Origin: Chara braunii
Lineage: Eukaryota; Streptophyta; Charophyceae; Charales; Characeae
Length of the DNA: 39,328 bases
Assembly (NCBI GenBank): GCA_003427395.1
Contig: BFEA01000270.1
Coordinates: 2,039,624-2,078,951, forward strand
Reading direction: 5' to 3'
The position numbers were made by a program, and so were the translations under genes. Shown one piece after another: positions 9,909 to 19,670 of the stretch. The notes under the pieces were generated by a model, which was given only the letters and a program-made list of their open reading frames with translations, was not told where the DNA came from and made no database searches. How positions within the stretch are numbered: the stretch's first letter is position 1; each line of letters begins with the position of its first letter.

Positions 9909-10068
9909 CGCTCTTTCGGTTCAATAACAAAACCGCTCTTCTCGTCAAACACCAAAAATGCTCCTTTACTTCAATAACAAACACGCTTTTCTAGTTTAGA
10001 TAACAAAAACGCTTTTTTAGTTTAGATAACAAAAACGCTTTTTTAGTTTAGATAAAAAAAACGCTTCG
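9909..10068. repeat. 25-26-bp minisatellite, six units
   Basis: Units start with CGCT at 9909, 9934, 9984, 10010 and 10036, and with TGCT at 9959. A seventh unit begins at 10062. The first three are 25 bases and diverged. The last three are 26 bases and nearly identical (CGCTTTTTTAGTTTAGATAA core), which suggests recent expansion at one edge. Confidence 0.9.
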
Positions 10069-11293
10069 ATGTCATGCAATTCGAGGTCAGGGCTGCAGTG
10101 CGTAGTGAGGCCTGCAGTTTGAGCGAGCGGAAAAAGGAATTTGAACCCTCAGGGCCCCAAGTGTGTCGTACGGCCTGCAGTTTGAGGTCAGGGGTGCAGC
10201 GTACATCATTCTGCGTACCAGCAGAAGGTACACAAAAAGGCAAAAAAAATCAAACATTAGGAAATTTTACAAAATCGGCTACTACTCTTCCTTCAATGTT
10301 GAGCAGTCTGAGAGATACATGAATTGTCAACGGACAATTCTGGCCATTATCCGACCATGGGAACTAGCAAACTAAGAGTTACAAACCCGAATATTACTGG
10401 TAAGTATTTCATTCAATTTAGATTGTAAGTGAAAAGCCAGGACAGGCACAAGTGCGAAGCCAGGACAGGCACAAGTGCGAACTTACGGACAAGTACATAG
10501 ATCAATTAGTCAAATTGGTCATAATAGCAACGCGAGAAGACAGGGGAGAAACAGAGAAGGAGACAAGGGCACAAACAGACGGGCAGGCATAGGAAAAAAT
10601 AGATTAGTTACACATGCAAAAGGAGGTCGGTTCTCCCGTGCGATAATGGCTCGGATTCTAACAGGCCGAGTGCTGATCGTCGGGTACACCAGAAGGCCTA
10701 CCGTTTACTAATAGCATGTTGTTTACCATTCTCCGTTGTTTTTGCCCCAATTACACCGAGCATGCGCAGAGTGAGTGAATCGGGCGCATATATACATGTC
10801 AAGGTCAGCACGAGTCCATTCAGAGCACCAATTTGAAAGGAGATTCAGGACACATATAGAGCATGAACGCAAGAGGGGCGAAGGCGGAGGGGTAGGGGAA
10901 CAGGGGAAGAAGAATAAGAAGAAGACAAGCCTGCTGATTCAAACATTATTACTTATGTAAAGAAAATACAGACAAATCAAGACAATCTCCCAACAAACCG
11001 TGACGTCTTCTAGGCCAAAACTTTCCATGACAAAGCCCGCCTAAGTCACTGCGAAACAGAGCCGAGGCGTCGGATGTATATCCCCAGGTTCCGACCAATC
11101 TAACGGCGTCAATCGTTTCTTACATGGAGTAACGATCGAGGAAGAAAGAGGAGAAAAAGAAAAAAGGCCTACCGACCCGCTCAGAACGAGCTCGTAACCA
11201 CCAACACCTGGAAACTGTCGGACAAGAAGAGAGAGAGGAAAAGTGAGAAAGGGGAGGCAAGGGGAGAGAGGGGGAGGAAAGGGGAGAGAGGGG
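10069..11293. other. Non-coding stretch with small direct repeats
   Basis: No gene is recognised. GGCCTGCAGTTTGAG occurs at 10109 and 10172. A 23-bp unit is tandemly duplicated at 10434-10479. The 11220-11293 end is a purine-rich run that leads into the assembly gap. Confidence 0.5.
10434..10479. repeat. 23-bp perfect tandem duplication
   Basis: 10434-10456 is repeated exactly at 10457-10479 (core CCAGGACAGGCACAAGTGCG). Confidence 0.95.
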
Positions 11294-11384
11294 NNNNNNN
11301 NNNNNNNNNNNNNNNNNNNNNNNNNNNNNNNNNNNNNNNNNNNNNNNNNNNNNNNNNNNNNNNNNNNNNNNNNNNNNNNNNNNN
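11294..11384. other. Assembly gap (91 N)
   Basis: A run of unknown bases. The left flank is a GA-rich run. The right flank is a short fragment of another repeat followed by adapter, so the gap marks a scaffold join of doubtful accuracy. Confidence 0.98.
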
Positions 11385-11443
11385 AGCGCTGCAGTAGTAG
11401 TAGTAGCGTTAGCTGTAGTCTTCATCGTTGGGCGCTAGTAGCG
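11385..11443 (+). mobile_element. 59-bp fragment of the gypsy LTR family
   Basis: The 59 bases aligned without gaps to 32603-32661, inside the candidate 5' LTR downstream of its TATA box, differ at only about six positions. It stops exactly at the adapter. It is therefore probably a mate-pair read end of an LTR from elsewhere rather than a local insertion. Confidence 0.8.
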
Positions 11444-11481
11444 CTGTCTCTTATACACATCTAGATGTGTATAAGAGACAG
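11444..11481. other. Nextera mate-pair junction adapter (artefact)
   Basis: The 19-base Tn5 mosaic-end sequence CTGTCTCTTATACACATCT (11444-11462) is followed immediately by its exact reverse complement (11463-11481). This 38-base double mosaic end is the circularisation junction of Nextera mate-pair libraries and does not occur naturally in plant DNA. It is contamination left in the assembly. Confidence 0.98.
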
Positions 11482-12326
11482 TCTCTGCGGAGGGAAAGAA
11501 GGGGGGGGGGGAAGGGGAGAGACGGGGAGGAGGGAAGGTTCAGCCAAAGCTCAGAACGAACCGTACTCGATAGCATATGTTTGATGAAAGCTCTTATAAA
11601 GTCGTGGTGCAGTGTGTAAGAGCGCCACACTCCATACAAACACAAGTAGTAACCATACGAAATGTCTGATTGCAATCGCTGATCACATTCCATGGCAGAA
11701 TTCTCAGAGCGAGAAAAATAGCCCTCAGGTCCTTGAGCATTTCCAAGAAAAAACACAAGAAAATGATAGCCAGCCGCGCTAAGGCGATGGCGATGGAGAT
11801 TGATTGTTTGGTGAGGCTGCTGATAAACGACGAAAGGAAGGAAGAAAACAAATAGAAGAGGGGGAAGATGGATGGGCTTTTGGAGCGACGAAGGTGGGAG
11901 AGAGAAAGAAAAAGAGAGAGAAAAGAAAGAGGGGAACTAAGGCTTTGCATCTTTGGTCATCGAAGGCTCGACACGAAGGCAATCAACATTATAATCTCCC
12001 CGTTAGGATAAGACAGGAGCAAGACAATACAAAGAAAGAAGTACAGCAGCAGAAGTTTGATTGGCCATCTGGACCCCTACCATTTCGTCCTCCCTTTCCC
12101 AACCCCCTCTGGCCCACCATCACGATAAAGATAAGAGCAGAGAAGTGGATCTCCCACCACCACCCTTGTTACTATAATTAAAATTAGCGTGTCCTTCCTC
12201 CCTCCCCTCCCCTCCCCCCTCGGCCTCCACGATCAAGTCGTCATCATGAATCCCGCACCTTTACAAACCCGTACAGCCACACATTTCCCAGGACCTCCTA
12301 CCATCCTCCGCTCGCTCATCCGCCCC
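11482..12326. other. Non-coding, purine-rich stretch
   Basis: No gene is recognised. The right side of the gap resumes with GGGGGAAGGGGAGAG-type sequence like that left of the gap. CTCAGAACGA also appears on both sides (near 11180 and 11550), so the flanks may be two copies or overlapping ends of one repeat. Confidence 0.5.
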
Positions 12327-12327
12327 N

Positions 12328-12410
<83 letters not shown>
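12327..12410. repeat. (CT)n microsatellite with one ambiguous base
   Basis: One N at 12327 is followed by about 83 bases of pure CT dinucleotides, then a short CA run. Confidence 0.97.
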
Positions 12411-12413
<3 letters not shown>

Positions 12414-13705
12414 ACACACACACACACATGTTCTCTCTCTCACATGTTCTTTGATCTCACAGGACATGATGACTATATTGAAACAGGAGGACGAAGACAA
12501 GGAGAAGGAAGCGTTCAACAGGATGCAGACGAAGAGAAGGAAGAGTTCACCAGGATGGAGAAATGAAGAGGAGAAAGGTGCGGGTAAACGGAGCACGGAG
12601 GGAGGACGACGTAAAGGTCACTCACCCCAATTGGTCGTAGGAATTCAAGCTAAAACAGGTTCAGCGGCCAGGAGACGCGAGTGGCAAAAGAAGAGAATCG
12701 ACATGCATGCCTCTTACGGCGTCCCCGCGGTTTTCTGTGATCCACTTGCGGAAACAATCAGCGAACGGCTGTAGTTGCGCGCCACTTTCTCGTCACTGGA
12801 AGTGGCCTATAACGTCTGGGTGATCGGTAAACGCCATGCAAATATTAAGTACATGAAATCGTTACACTCACGAAGTACAGCAAATCGCATTGGAACGATT
12901 CGGCGCCCTCCGACCGCGTGATCCCCGGTCTGATATGTACCCGCCCGGAAGCGCGCGTCCTCGTCCTCCTGTGTCCCTGGTGGTGCCTACGTGCGCATGT
13001 CAGAGTCCGAACTGGCCGAAAAGCACATTCACACGGCGCGCGCAGTGCACAAAAACGATAGCTTTTCTTCTTTTTTTCTTTTCCGGTACATGTCCACAAA
13101 AAAAACAACAATGTTGTAAGGCACGCACGGTCAAGTGGTGAGAGTTTTGCAAGAAACAAACAAGCAGAATTTTGGACCATTTCCTGATTTACGCGTGTCA
13201 TCCGTGCGCAGGGGTCATGCGGGTTAGCAGAGTCTGGCACGCCGCGGTAACGCGACAGGTGGCGGCCCACATTTGCCGACCACGGCGGAGCTACGGTGGT
13301 TCTCCTTTTTTTCTTTTTTTTGCAAAAAAAAAAAACAAATTGCACAATTCTCATTTTTTTTGGGGGGGGGCGCAATGCTCCAATCTATTCGTGGGGAGCC
13401 GCACGTGCTGGGAACCGGGCCCTGCGTCCCATTAGGAAGATTTGGAGAACATATACCGAAAAACCGGGGCCATTGCCCTTCTTCGGCTAAGAATAGGGTC
13501 ACCCCACAATTCAACCCGGTTCTGGGAGCCTTACCCAGGTTGAGGCCGTCAGTCCACATGGTAGTCCAATCAGTAGCAAGGGTGGGCCTTAATCATTCAT
13601 CATTAGTCCGACAATCGTGATGATCGAAAATTCACAGCCTATCGATATTCACCTCAGTCATACGAAACAAGATGAGAACACTCCTCCTTTTCCTCAAGGA
13701 TAGTT

Positions 13706-13707
<2 letters not shown>
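12411..13707. other. Non-coding stretch, no gene recognised
   Basis: The open frames here (up to 176 codons on the minus strand, 13375-12845) are rich in Lys/Phe runs. These come from homopolymers such as T8-GC-A12 around 13314-13335. They show no motif. I see no RNA gene or promoter. Confidence 0.5.

Positions 13708-13754
<47 letters not shown>
13708..13754. repeat. (GA)n microsatellite
   Basis: An uninterrupted run of alternating G and A. Confidence 0.97.
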
Positions 13755-13755
<1 letters not shown>

Positions 13756-13836
13756 ATTCGCGATGGCCTAGTGGTCTCGCCAGGAAGTCTTCATAACGAA
13801 GCCGTGGGGACAGAACCCATTTTCGATGAGACGCGA
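13755..13836 (+). other. tRNA-like fragment (possible tRNA pseudogene or SINE head)
   Basis: TGGCCTAGTGG near 13765 fits the pol III box A consensus (TRGYNNANNNG) exactly. About 40 bases downstream, GGGACAGAACC is a weak box B with three mismatches to GGTTCRANNCC. CATAA lies between a CTTC/GAAG pair in the anticodon position. Stems are incomplete and the anticodon loop is short, so this is at best a degenerate tRNA or the head of a tRNA-derived SINE. Confidence 0.3.
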
Positions 13837-14519
13837 TAATTGATCCACGTGTGCAGGTTGCACGTGGTGCCTTTCTTCTTTCCTAAGAAGATAGACTGCC
13901 TCTCGGGTTTTGTGTATCGAGGGTAAGCTGCAGATGTCGTGCAGGCATGCGCAGTGTATTCCGAGCTAAAGATACCGAGGTGCTTCTCCCGCAATCACAT
14001 CACCGGCATCTAAGCACTCTTGCATTCCCAAACAAAATCCCAACAACATTGTTCCTGCCAACGACTCAACCATGTTCATGCATTCCATTCGCAACAACTC
14101 TTCGGCCTAATCAAAGACCAGTTCATCAAACGACAATTTCATCATTCGAGTATTTCCATCTATACTTGCGGTCATTTATCGCAGAAGGTGCGAAAATGAC
14201 AGCCATCCATCATTCAGCTCTTCGTGTGCTCTGCACCCGTGCCCCGTCATCCCATGGCTAATCAAACGCAAACCCATCAGACAACCATTTCATGACAAGC
14301 ATACATAGTCATTAATGCCATAAAGCAGGTGGGAAGAAGAAGTGCAAAAATGGACGAGAACAACAAGATAGATGAAGGTCACGCAAAAATCCGAAGATGA
14401 AAAAGAATTTCCGGCTTAACTGTCGTTGAGCTGCACTCACATCAAACAATAGATTCAAGACAAGGAGGCGCATCCGCCGTGAAGTTCCACTATGGCCCCG
14501 GGCCATTCATCCATTCAAC
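13837..14519. other. Non-coding stretch, no gene recognised
   Basis: No gene or RNA signal is seen. Weak similarity to DNA beyond 19670 suggests that the inverted repeat starting at 14520 may extend further in this direction with more divergence. Confidence 0.4.
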
Positions 14520-15470
14520 TCTGATCACTATCCCATGCATGCACTGACGATCCCAGTCGTCATGTGCCACCTTCCACCACTGCGATCGTCACCCCGCCGA
14601 CTCAGTCTCGACACGGCCTGCCCGGATCCCACAGTCCGTCGTGGCGATCAGGCGCAACACCGGCCAGGCTACAGTCAGCTCGTCGGGACTTTTCGACTCG
14701 CACTCCACACATACCATCTAGCCACTGCTTCCCGGAAGTTGGCAGACGAGTTGAGAGAGAGTTTTGCGGGCGCGCTTGCGAAGTTTATAGTTGTGGGGAG
14801 GGAGGTGGGTACGAGGGAGGAGGAAGGTTGAGTCGGAAAAGGGTGAGTGAGGTTTTGGGGGTAATTGCCCAGCGAAAGCCATGTCGATCACGCTGAGTCC
14901 GATCACAACCAATCAGAGTCATTGCGTAATAGGAGTTTCTCCTTACACGGCACTTCTCCTTAGTTGGACGGGGTGAGGAGAGGATCGATCGGGCTATTGG
15001 GTGTAGGACTCCGAGTGGGAGGAAGAAGGGTGCGCATGATAGCGCGAAACGGATCCAAGATTCAGATGATCAAGAAAGAGAAAAGGCGAGCGGGGAGCGA
15101 GAAAGAAAGAGAGAGAGGGAAAAACGGTTACAGAGTGAGTGAGTGCGGGCGCAAAGGGGGCATCGAAGATGGCGAGGGGAGCAGAAAAGGGGGAAGCTCG
15201 CTTTCATGGCACCGATCACAAGTGCAAAAAGAGGCACCCAAACAGTTACAGATTCCTAAGTCCTATGCTAATTCAAAAATTAAAACCACCATATCCACGC
15301 GTAAAGTAAGCGCGGGAAAGACAGTCCTACATCCATTCGTATTCCCACCAAATTCCCAGAGTTTTTCGCGACGTGGTTGAGAACATTCATACACAAAAAG
15401 GACACGTCAGGTTCAAAATTTATAACTGTCGAGCCAAATTCCTAGCGCGCTTACTAAAGCACGCGCAATT
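14520..15470 (-). repeat. About 1-kb dispersed repeat, left inverted arm (possible solo LTR)
   Basis: Read on the minus strand this arm aligns by eye along its whole length with 18700-19670 on the plus strand. Shared landmarks in the same order are a GAATTAG block, CAACTGTTT/TAACTGTTT, a GCCATG-x-AAGC block, GTAACCG, CGATCC, GTGTAAGGAG, ATCGA(C/T)ATGGCTTTC, a CAACTATAAA box, GCAAGCGCG/ACAAGCGCG and ACGATCGC. Identity is moderate with many indels, so the copies are not recent. No protein is encoded. The TATA box and length suit a solo LTR or a promoter-carrying non-autonomous element, but I could not define termini. Confidence 0.75.
14783..14789 (-). promoter_or_regulatory. TATA box in left inverted arm
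   Basis: The minus strand reads CACAACTATAAACTTCGC. The same box sits at the equivalent place in the other arm (19416-19422), so it is conserved between copies and likely to be a real pol II promoter element of the repeat. Confidence 0.55.
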
Positions 15471-15747
15471 CCCATGCATTTCCCAAATTATGAAAACAGA
15501 ATTTCAAGAATCGACACGGGTCTCAGCAAGGCATCTTGAATCAAAAACAGAGAGGGGCCTTGTTGGGCCGAGTAAACTTTGAAAAGAAAATAGAACGAGA
15601 AGGGGTCCAGAAGATGGCGCAGGCGTAGCAGCTGGTTCGTCACAGTCTCTCCCCTCTCACTCTTGAGTGTAATCGTCTGGGGCGTCACCGTCACTGTCAC
15701 TATCTCTGCCTCGTCTCTCTCGCTTGTTGCCTGACAGCCTAGCGGCT

Positions 15748-16473
15748 TTAGTCCTTCCGTCGCTGCGAGTTGGCCTCGGGGCCGCTCTCCACTCTGAATC
15801 TTGCCTCAGCCGACATATCAATTTTTACGTTCATCAACTTTGGTCTTGACCTATATATTTTGGGGCATGCATCTGCTTCACCTCCCCGAACATTCCTTGC
15901 ACCACGCTCCTTAAATGATAATAAGCATCTAACGAGACTCTCAGTACTATGATCCAAAAATTAATATCGGCTTCCTGAAGTCTAATCCCTTCTAATTGCT
16001 GAAGCGGCATCCACGATTTGAACGTTAAATGGTATTCCTTCGATTGTTGCAATTTGATAATTAACTCCTTCTCTTGTACCAACCACAATGCAATCTCCTT
16101 TGATCTGGCTATGTATGAGGTTGCATTGGGGCCATCAAACTTGATTCTCCCTCTCCTCGTATCAAGTCCAAAAATGCGACATGCAAACCATCCATCTTCA
16201 TAAGCTCTAATTAAGTCTTCCTTCACTTGTCTTGCAAGTTGCCGAGCTTTATCTTGGAACATAACAATTACAGTGTGTTCCTTTAACCAAGCCTTCTTGA
16301 TCTCATTCGCTTCGCTATTGACCACAAACCTTTTTCCATCTTCATCTTCGACCACTTCTCTCGGAGAAGCGTCATAAACACTTCCCAACCGACTCTCTTA
16401 GTTTGGCTGCATTCATTTCCGTCGCCGATGGAGTTGGGGGGATGTACCTCCCTGCTCTCGCTTGACTTGTCAT
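15748..16473 (-). pseudogene. Second LINE copy: ORF1 N-terminal fragment
   Basis: Minus-strand frames encode a relative of the ORF1 domain at 6.7-7.7 kb. A likely ATG at 16473-16471 starts MTSQARAGRYIPPTPS. After a frameshift near 16390 the main frame (16388-15834) continues through LKEHTVIVMFQ, AYEDGW, RGRIKFDGPNATSYIA, KEIALWLVQEKE and HLTFKSWMP. Another shift leads to PKLMNVKIDMSAEA in 15957-15748. These match KEIATWMIRKG, SVRFRPWMNE and LWNVRFDMEVEA of the larger LINE in order. The 58-residue unit is present once here. The fragment stops near the inverted arm, with no zinc knuckle or ORF2. Confidence 0.8.
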
Positions 16474-18699
16474 GACCTTTGACCTAGGACGACTTGTGAA
16501 CGCCTTACAGTTTGACTTTAATTAGGGTTTCTGCGATATTTTACTATCGTCTCATTACTGAGTATGTATGATGCTCCTTCCTCTTTGGAATGAGATGAAC
16601 ATCTATCCTACTCTACACTACCGGACTGCTGTTAGGGCACATGCGAGTTCGTCCCCGTTTCGAGCAACGAGCATGGCCACATCCATACTCCGTCATGGCG
16701 GCGGAGGTGACGGTCAGGCAGCGTCGTGGCAACCATGGTGACTGTCTGAAGTGGAGCGCTATGCTACCCACCCGCGTTGGCTGCTCCCCTGTGGTTCTCC
16801 TTTTGATTTCAACGTGCCGCCAACCGTAGGCGTACGTAACAATCGTTATTTTTTTATTTTTTATTTTAACTACGCTATATTATTCTCTCAAATCTTTCAT
16901 CACCTTTCGAATTCTTTCAATTCACCTTCATTACCTGCCTACCACTACTCCTAAGGCTTATACAGAGGACCCCTGCGAACATACCTTTGTTGTCTCCCTC
17001 CACCCATCAGAGGGGATGCATGTTGCCCCCCGCCCCACGTTGAACCTTGGTGGTCAAGGATGGGGTGGGGCTGTCGATGGGGTTCCGGCTAATGCAAAGA
17101 CCGAGCATTTCGCCAGTAGTTGCGCCTCCCTTTTCATTGTCCCCCACCCCCAACCAAATAATAGCAGTGTCAAAGGTCAACACTCTCCCACACACAACCC
17201 GCCCACACTCACACTCACACTCACACCCATGTTGGCCAAGGACCCAACTGATACCGATCAGAGGTGTAATTCGTATACCACGTTGAATTGTAGTGGTGCT
17301 GGATTTTGGCAGTGATCTCATTCACGCAAGCTAACATCGTGTATTTGTAGTTACCTACAACGGTGAGACAAGATTGAATAGAGGGACAATTATGTGTGAC
17401 ACGAGTTTAGGGAGGAAAGTTTCTCCCTCTTACTGCGTCCATTAGATTCTGACAGATCCAACGTGCTCTGTTACTTTGGCTCTCGCCTTTTGCCCAGAGT
17501 ATGGAGGCCTTAGCTCTTACTTTTCCCTTTTTGTGAAGGGAGAAGGACTGCCATCATTGTATTGGCGTTATTGAGTTGGACTCGAACTAAGGATCTGTTG
17601 ACACATATTTGCTGGTGGATTTCATGATGAGGATAGAGAAACTCTGACCTCTGACGCTCCAATAGAAAACGGACTCTGGCAGAGGAAGGACAAGTAGCGA
17701 AGAAAAAGGAAAGAAAAAAGGGAAAGTCTATCGTGTAGTTACGAATGCGTTCACTATCAGGGTAGGTAACTATACGGTCCGAGAATAATGGGAAAAAAAT
17801 TTCGTCCCCATTACTAGTGTTAAGGAGCAGCTTGTTTTCTTGTTGACGACATCATCTGTTTAGTTTTGGCGTCTATATTTTCATTATGGCACAGGTTCAC
17901 ATAAGCCTTAGATGTACACGGTCAACAACTTTTGTGCATCACACACACTTTATCCGTTGAACTTACATGCGGCACTGCATTCCTACCTACAGCTACGCGA
18001 TGCTCGTGGGACTTGGCCCCGGGATTCGATTCGGACGTTAGGAGACCAGCAGGCGGGCCAAGGGGCCATTCACATAAAAAGGTGAGAACAGGCGCCACGT
18101 ATGCTATGAACGTTGTCCCATTTAGGGCCAGAGTTATGCCAACCTAACGCAAACATAGAAACGGTAGGAACGGAGGGGGAGCCAGACCCCATTCCCTATT
18201 GGTGCCAACGAGACGACCAGGTCCATGCGGTTCTCCCATCAGCTCGAGTAGTTGCATGTCGGAGTTGTATCAGGAAAGGGGGTTCGAGCTCATATAAGGA
18301 ATTTGTCCATTGGATGGACTCGTGTTCATCAGGGCAAACATTGTCCGGTTGCCAAGAAGGGCCTACCAAAAAACGAATCTCTGACTGGCAAAAAAACAAT
18401 GCCAACTTATAATCCGGTTCGAAGAGGCCAAGCGGCACAAACCCAATCTCGACCACCAAATTTTTAGATAGGACACCCTCCAATGCCCATGGGTGTGACG
18501 TACCAACTTCCATACCCGAACGATCTTCTAAAACCTTGAGTTTTTGTTGTTCCTACTTTTCAGATCTCTCTTGGGCTTTTGGGCTACCCCTCTTTTTTGC
18601 TATCCCCTCAGTGCACATAAACGAAGGTTAACCAGACCCTCACACGTCCAAAACGATGTTTCTTTTGGATTTCTTTGCAATTTATTTTCGACAATCCAT
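16474..18699. other. Non-coding stretch, no gene recognised
   Basis: Upstream (minus sense) of the LINE fragment there is an AAACCCTAA telobox-like 9-mer (complement of 16522-16530). It could belong to a LINE promoter but is short enough to be chance. A short CACACT run is at 17205-17226. The open frames are short and unconserved. I see no RNA gene. Confidence 0.5.
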
Positions 18700-19670
18700 G
18701 CATCTACGAAGCAATTACGCTCACATTAGCAAGTGCTCTAAGAATTTTGTTCGGCAGTTGGGAGCTCCGAAAATTATGTGCGCTCCTCACGCGGACGTGT
18801 CATTTCTTGCACGTGAATGTTCTCACACTCGCCCATAAAAGATCAATGGATTTTCTGTAGGAAGCTAGATAAACATAGGATTTTCGCGTGCTCAATTTCG
18901 CGTGCTGATGTTGCTTTTGATTTTTTCAATCTTGAATTAGTTTTATAATTAGGATGAACGAGACACAACTGTTTCGGGGCCTTTTTCTTTTCTGCACCAG
19001 CGCCATGCATGCAAGCTTTCCCCACTTCCCACTACGACCCAGACCGTCTTCACCCTTCTCCTTTTCACGCCTTCCCTCCTTCACCCGTAACCGGTTTCCA
19101 TCCCCTCTCCCTTCGCGCTTCTCCCCCATTCCTTCCCGTTTGAATTTTGGTCCGCTTAATGCTACTCTTCTCGCTCTCCTCCTTCTCGCCTTCATCCCTA
19201 TACAGGAACTCCCTACCGATCCCCCCCCCAGGGTATTCGAGCCTTCAGGCGACATCGTGTAAGGAGGATACTCCCCGCACATTGTGACATGATTGGCTGT
19301 GAAGGAACTCATGGGGATCGATATGGCTTTCCCCGGGCGATTAACCAAAACATTATCTTCACCCCCTCCTATCTCCACCCGACTTTTCCCCATCTTCTAT
19401 TCCCCTCTTCACAACTATAAAACCCACAAGCGCGTCCGGAATCTCTATCTCAACCCACCTGCCAGCTTCAGGGAAATCGTGGCTAGGGGATGTGCAAGTG
19501 GTGAGTCGGAAAGTCTTGACGAGCTGACTGCAGTGTATGCAAGGCTGCGCGCCTGGTGGCCGCATGAACTGCGAGATCTGGGCAAGTTGGTGCATTGAGT
19601 TGGCAGGGTTACGATCGCTGTGGTTTAAAGGATGGTACGTGGTGGTTGGGATCATCAGTACCTGAGTAAG
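18700..19670 (+). repeat. About 1-kb dispersed repeat, right inverted arm (possible solo LTR)
   Basis: This is the plus-strand partner of 14520-15470. The two arms point away from the LINE ORF1 fragment between them, with roughly 3.2 kb separating their facing ends. Pyrimidine-rich upstream DNA, then a TATA box at 19416-19422, then a GC-richer downstream third is the same order in both. Open frames such as 19293-19598 are partly shared but broken by indels, so I regard the repeat as non-coding. Confidence 0.75.
19416..19422 (+). promoter_or_regulatory. TATA box in right inverted arm
   Basis: CACAACTATAAAACCC is conserved with the minus-strand box at 14783-14789. Confidence 0.55.

Noticed and set aside
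12845-13375. 176-codon minus-strand frame
   Set aside because: It is built on A/T homopolymers (Lys and Phe runs), has no motif, and overlaps unrelated frames of similar length on the other strand.
17560-17620. tRNA T-arm-like GGACTCGAACT on the opposite strand
   Set aside because: No box A at a suitable distance and no stems. A chance match is more likely.
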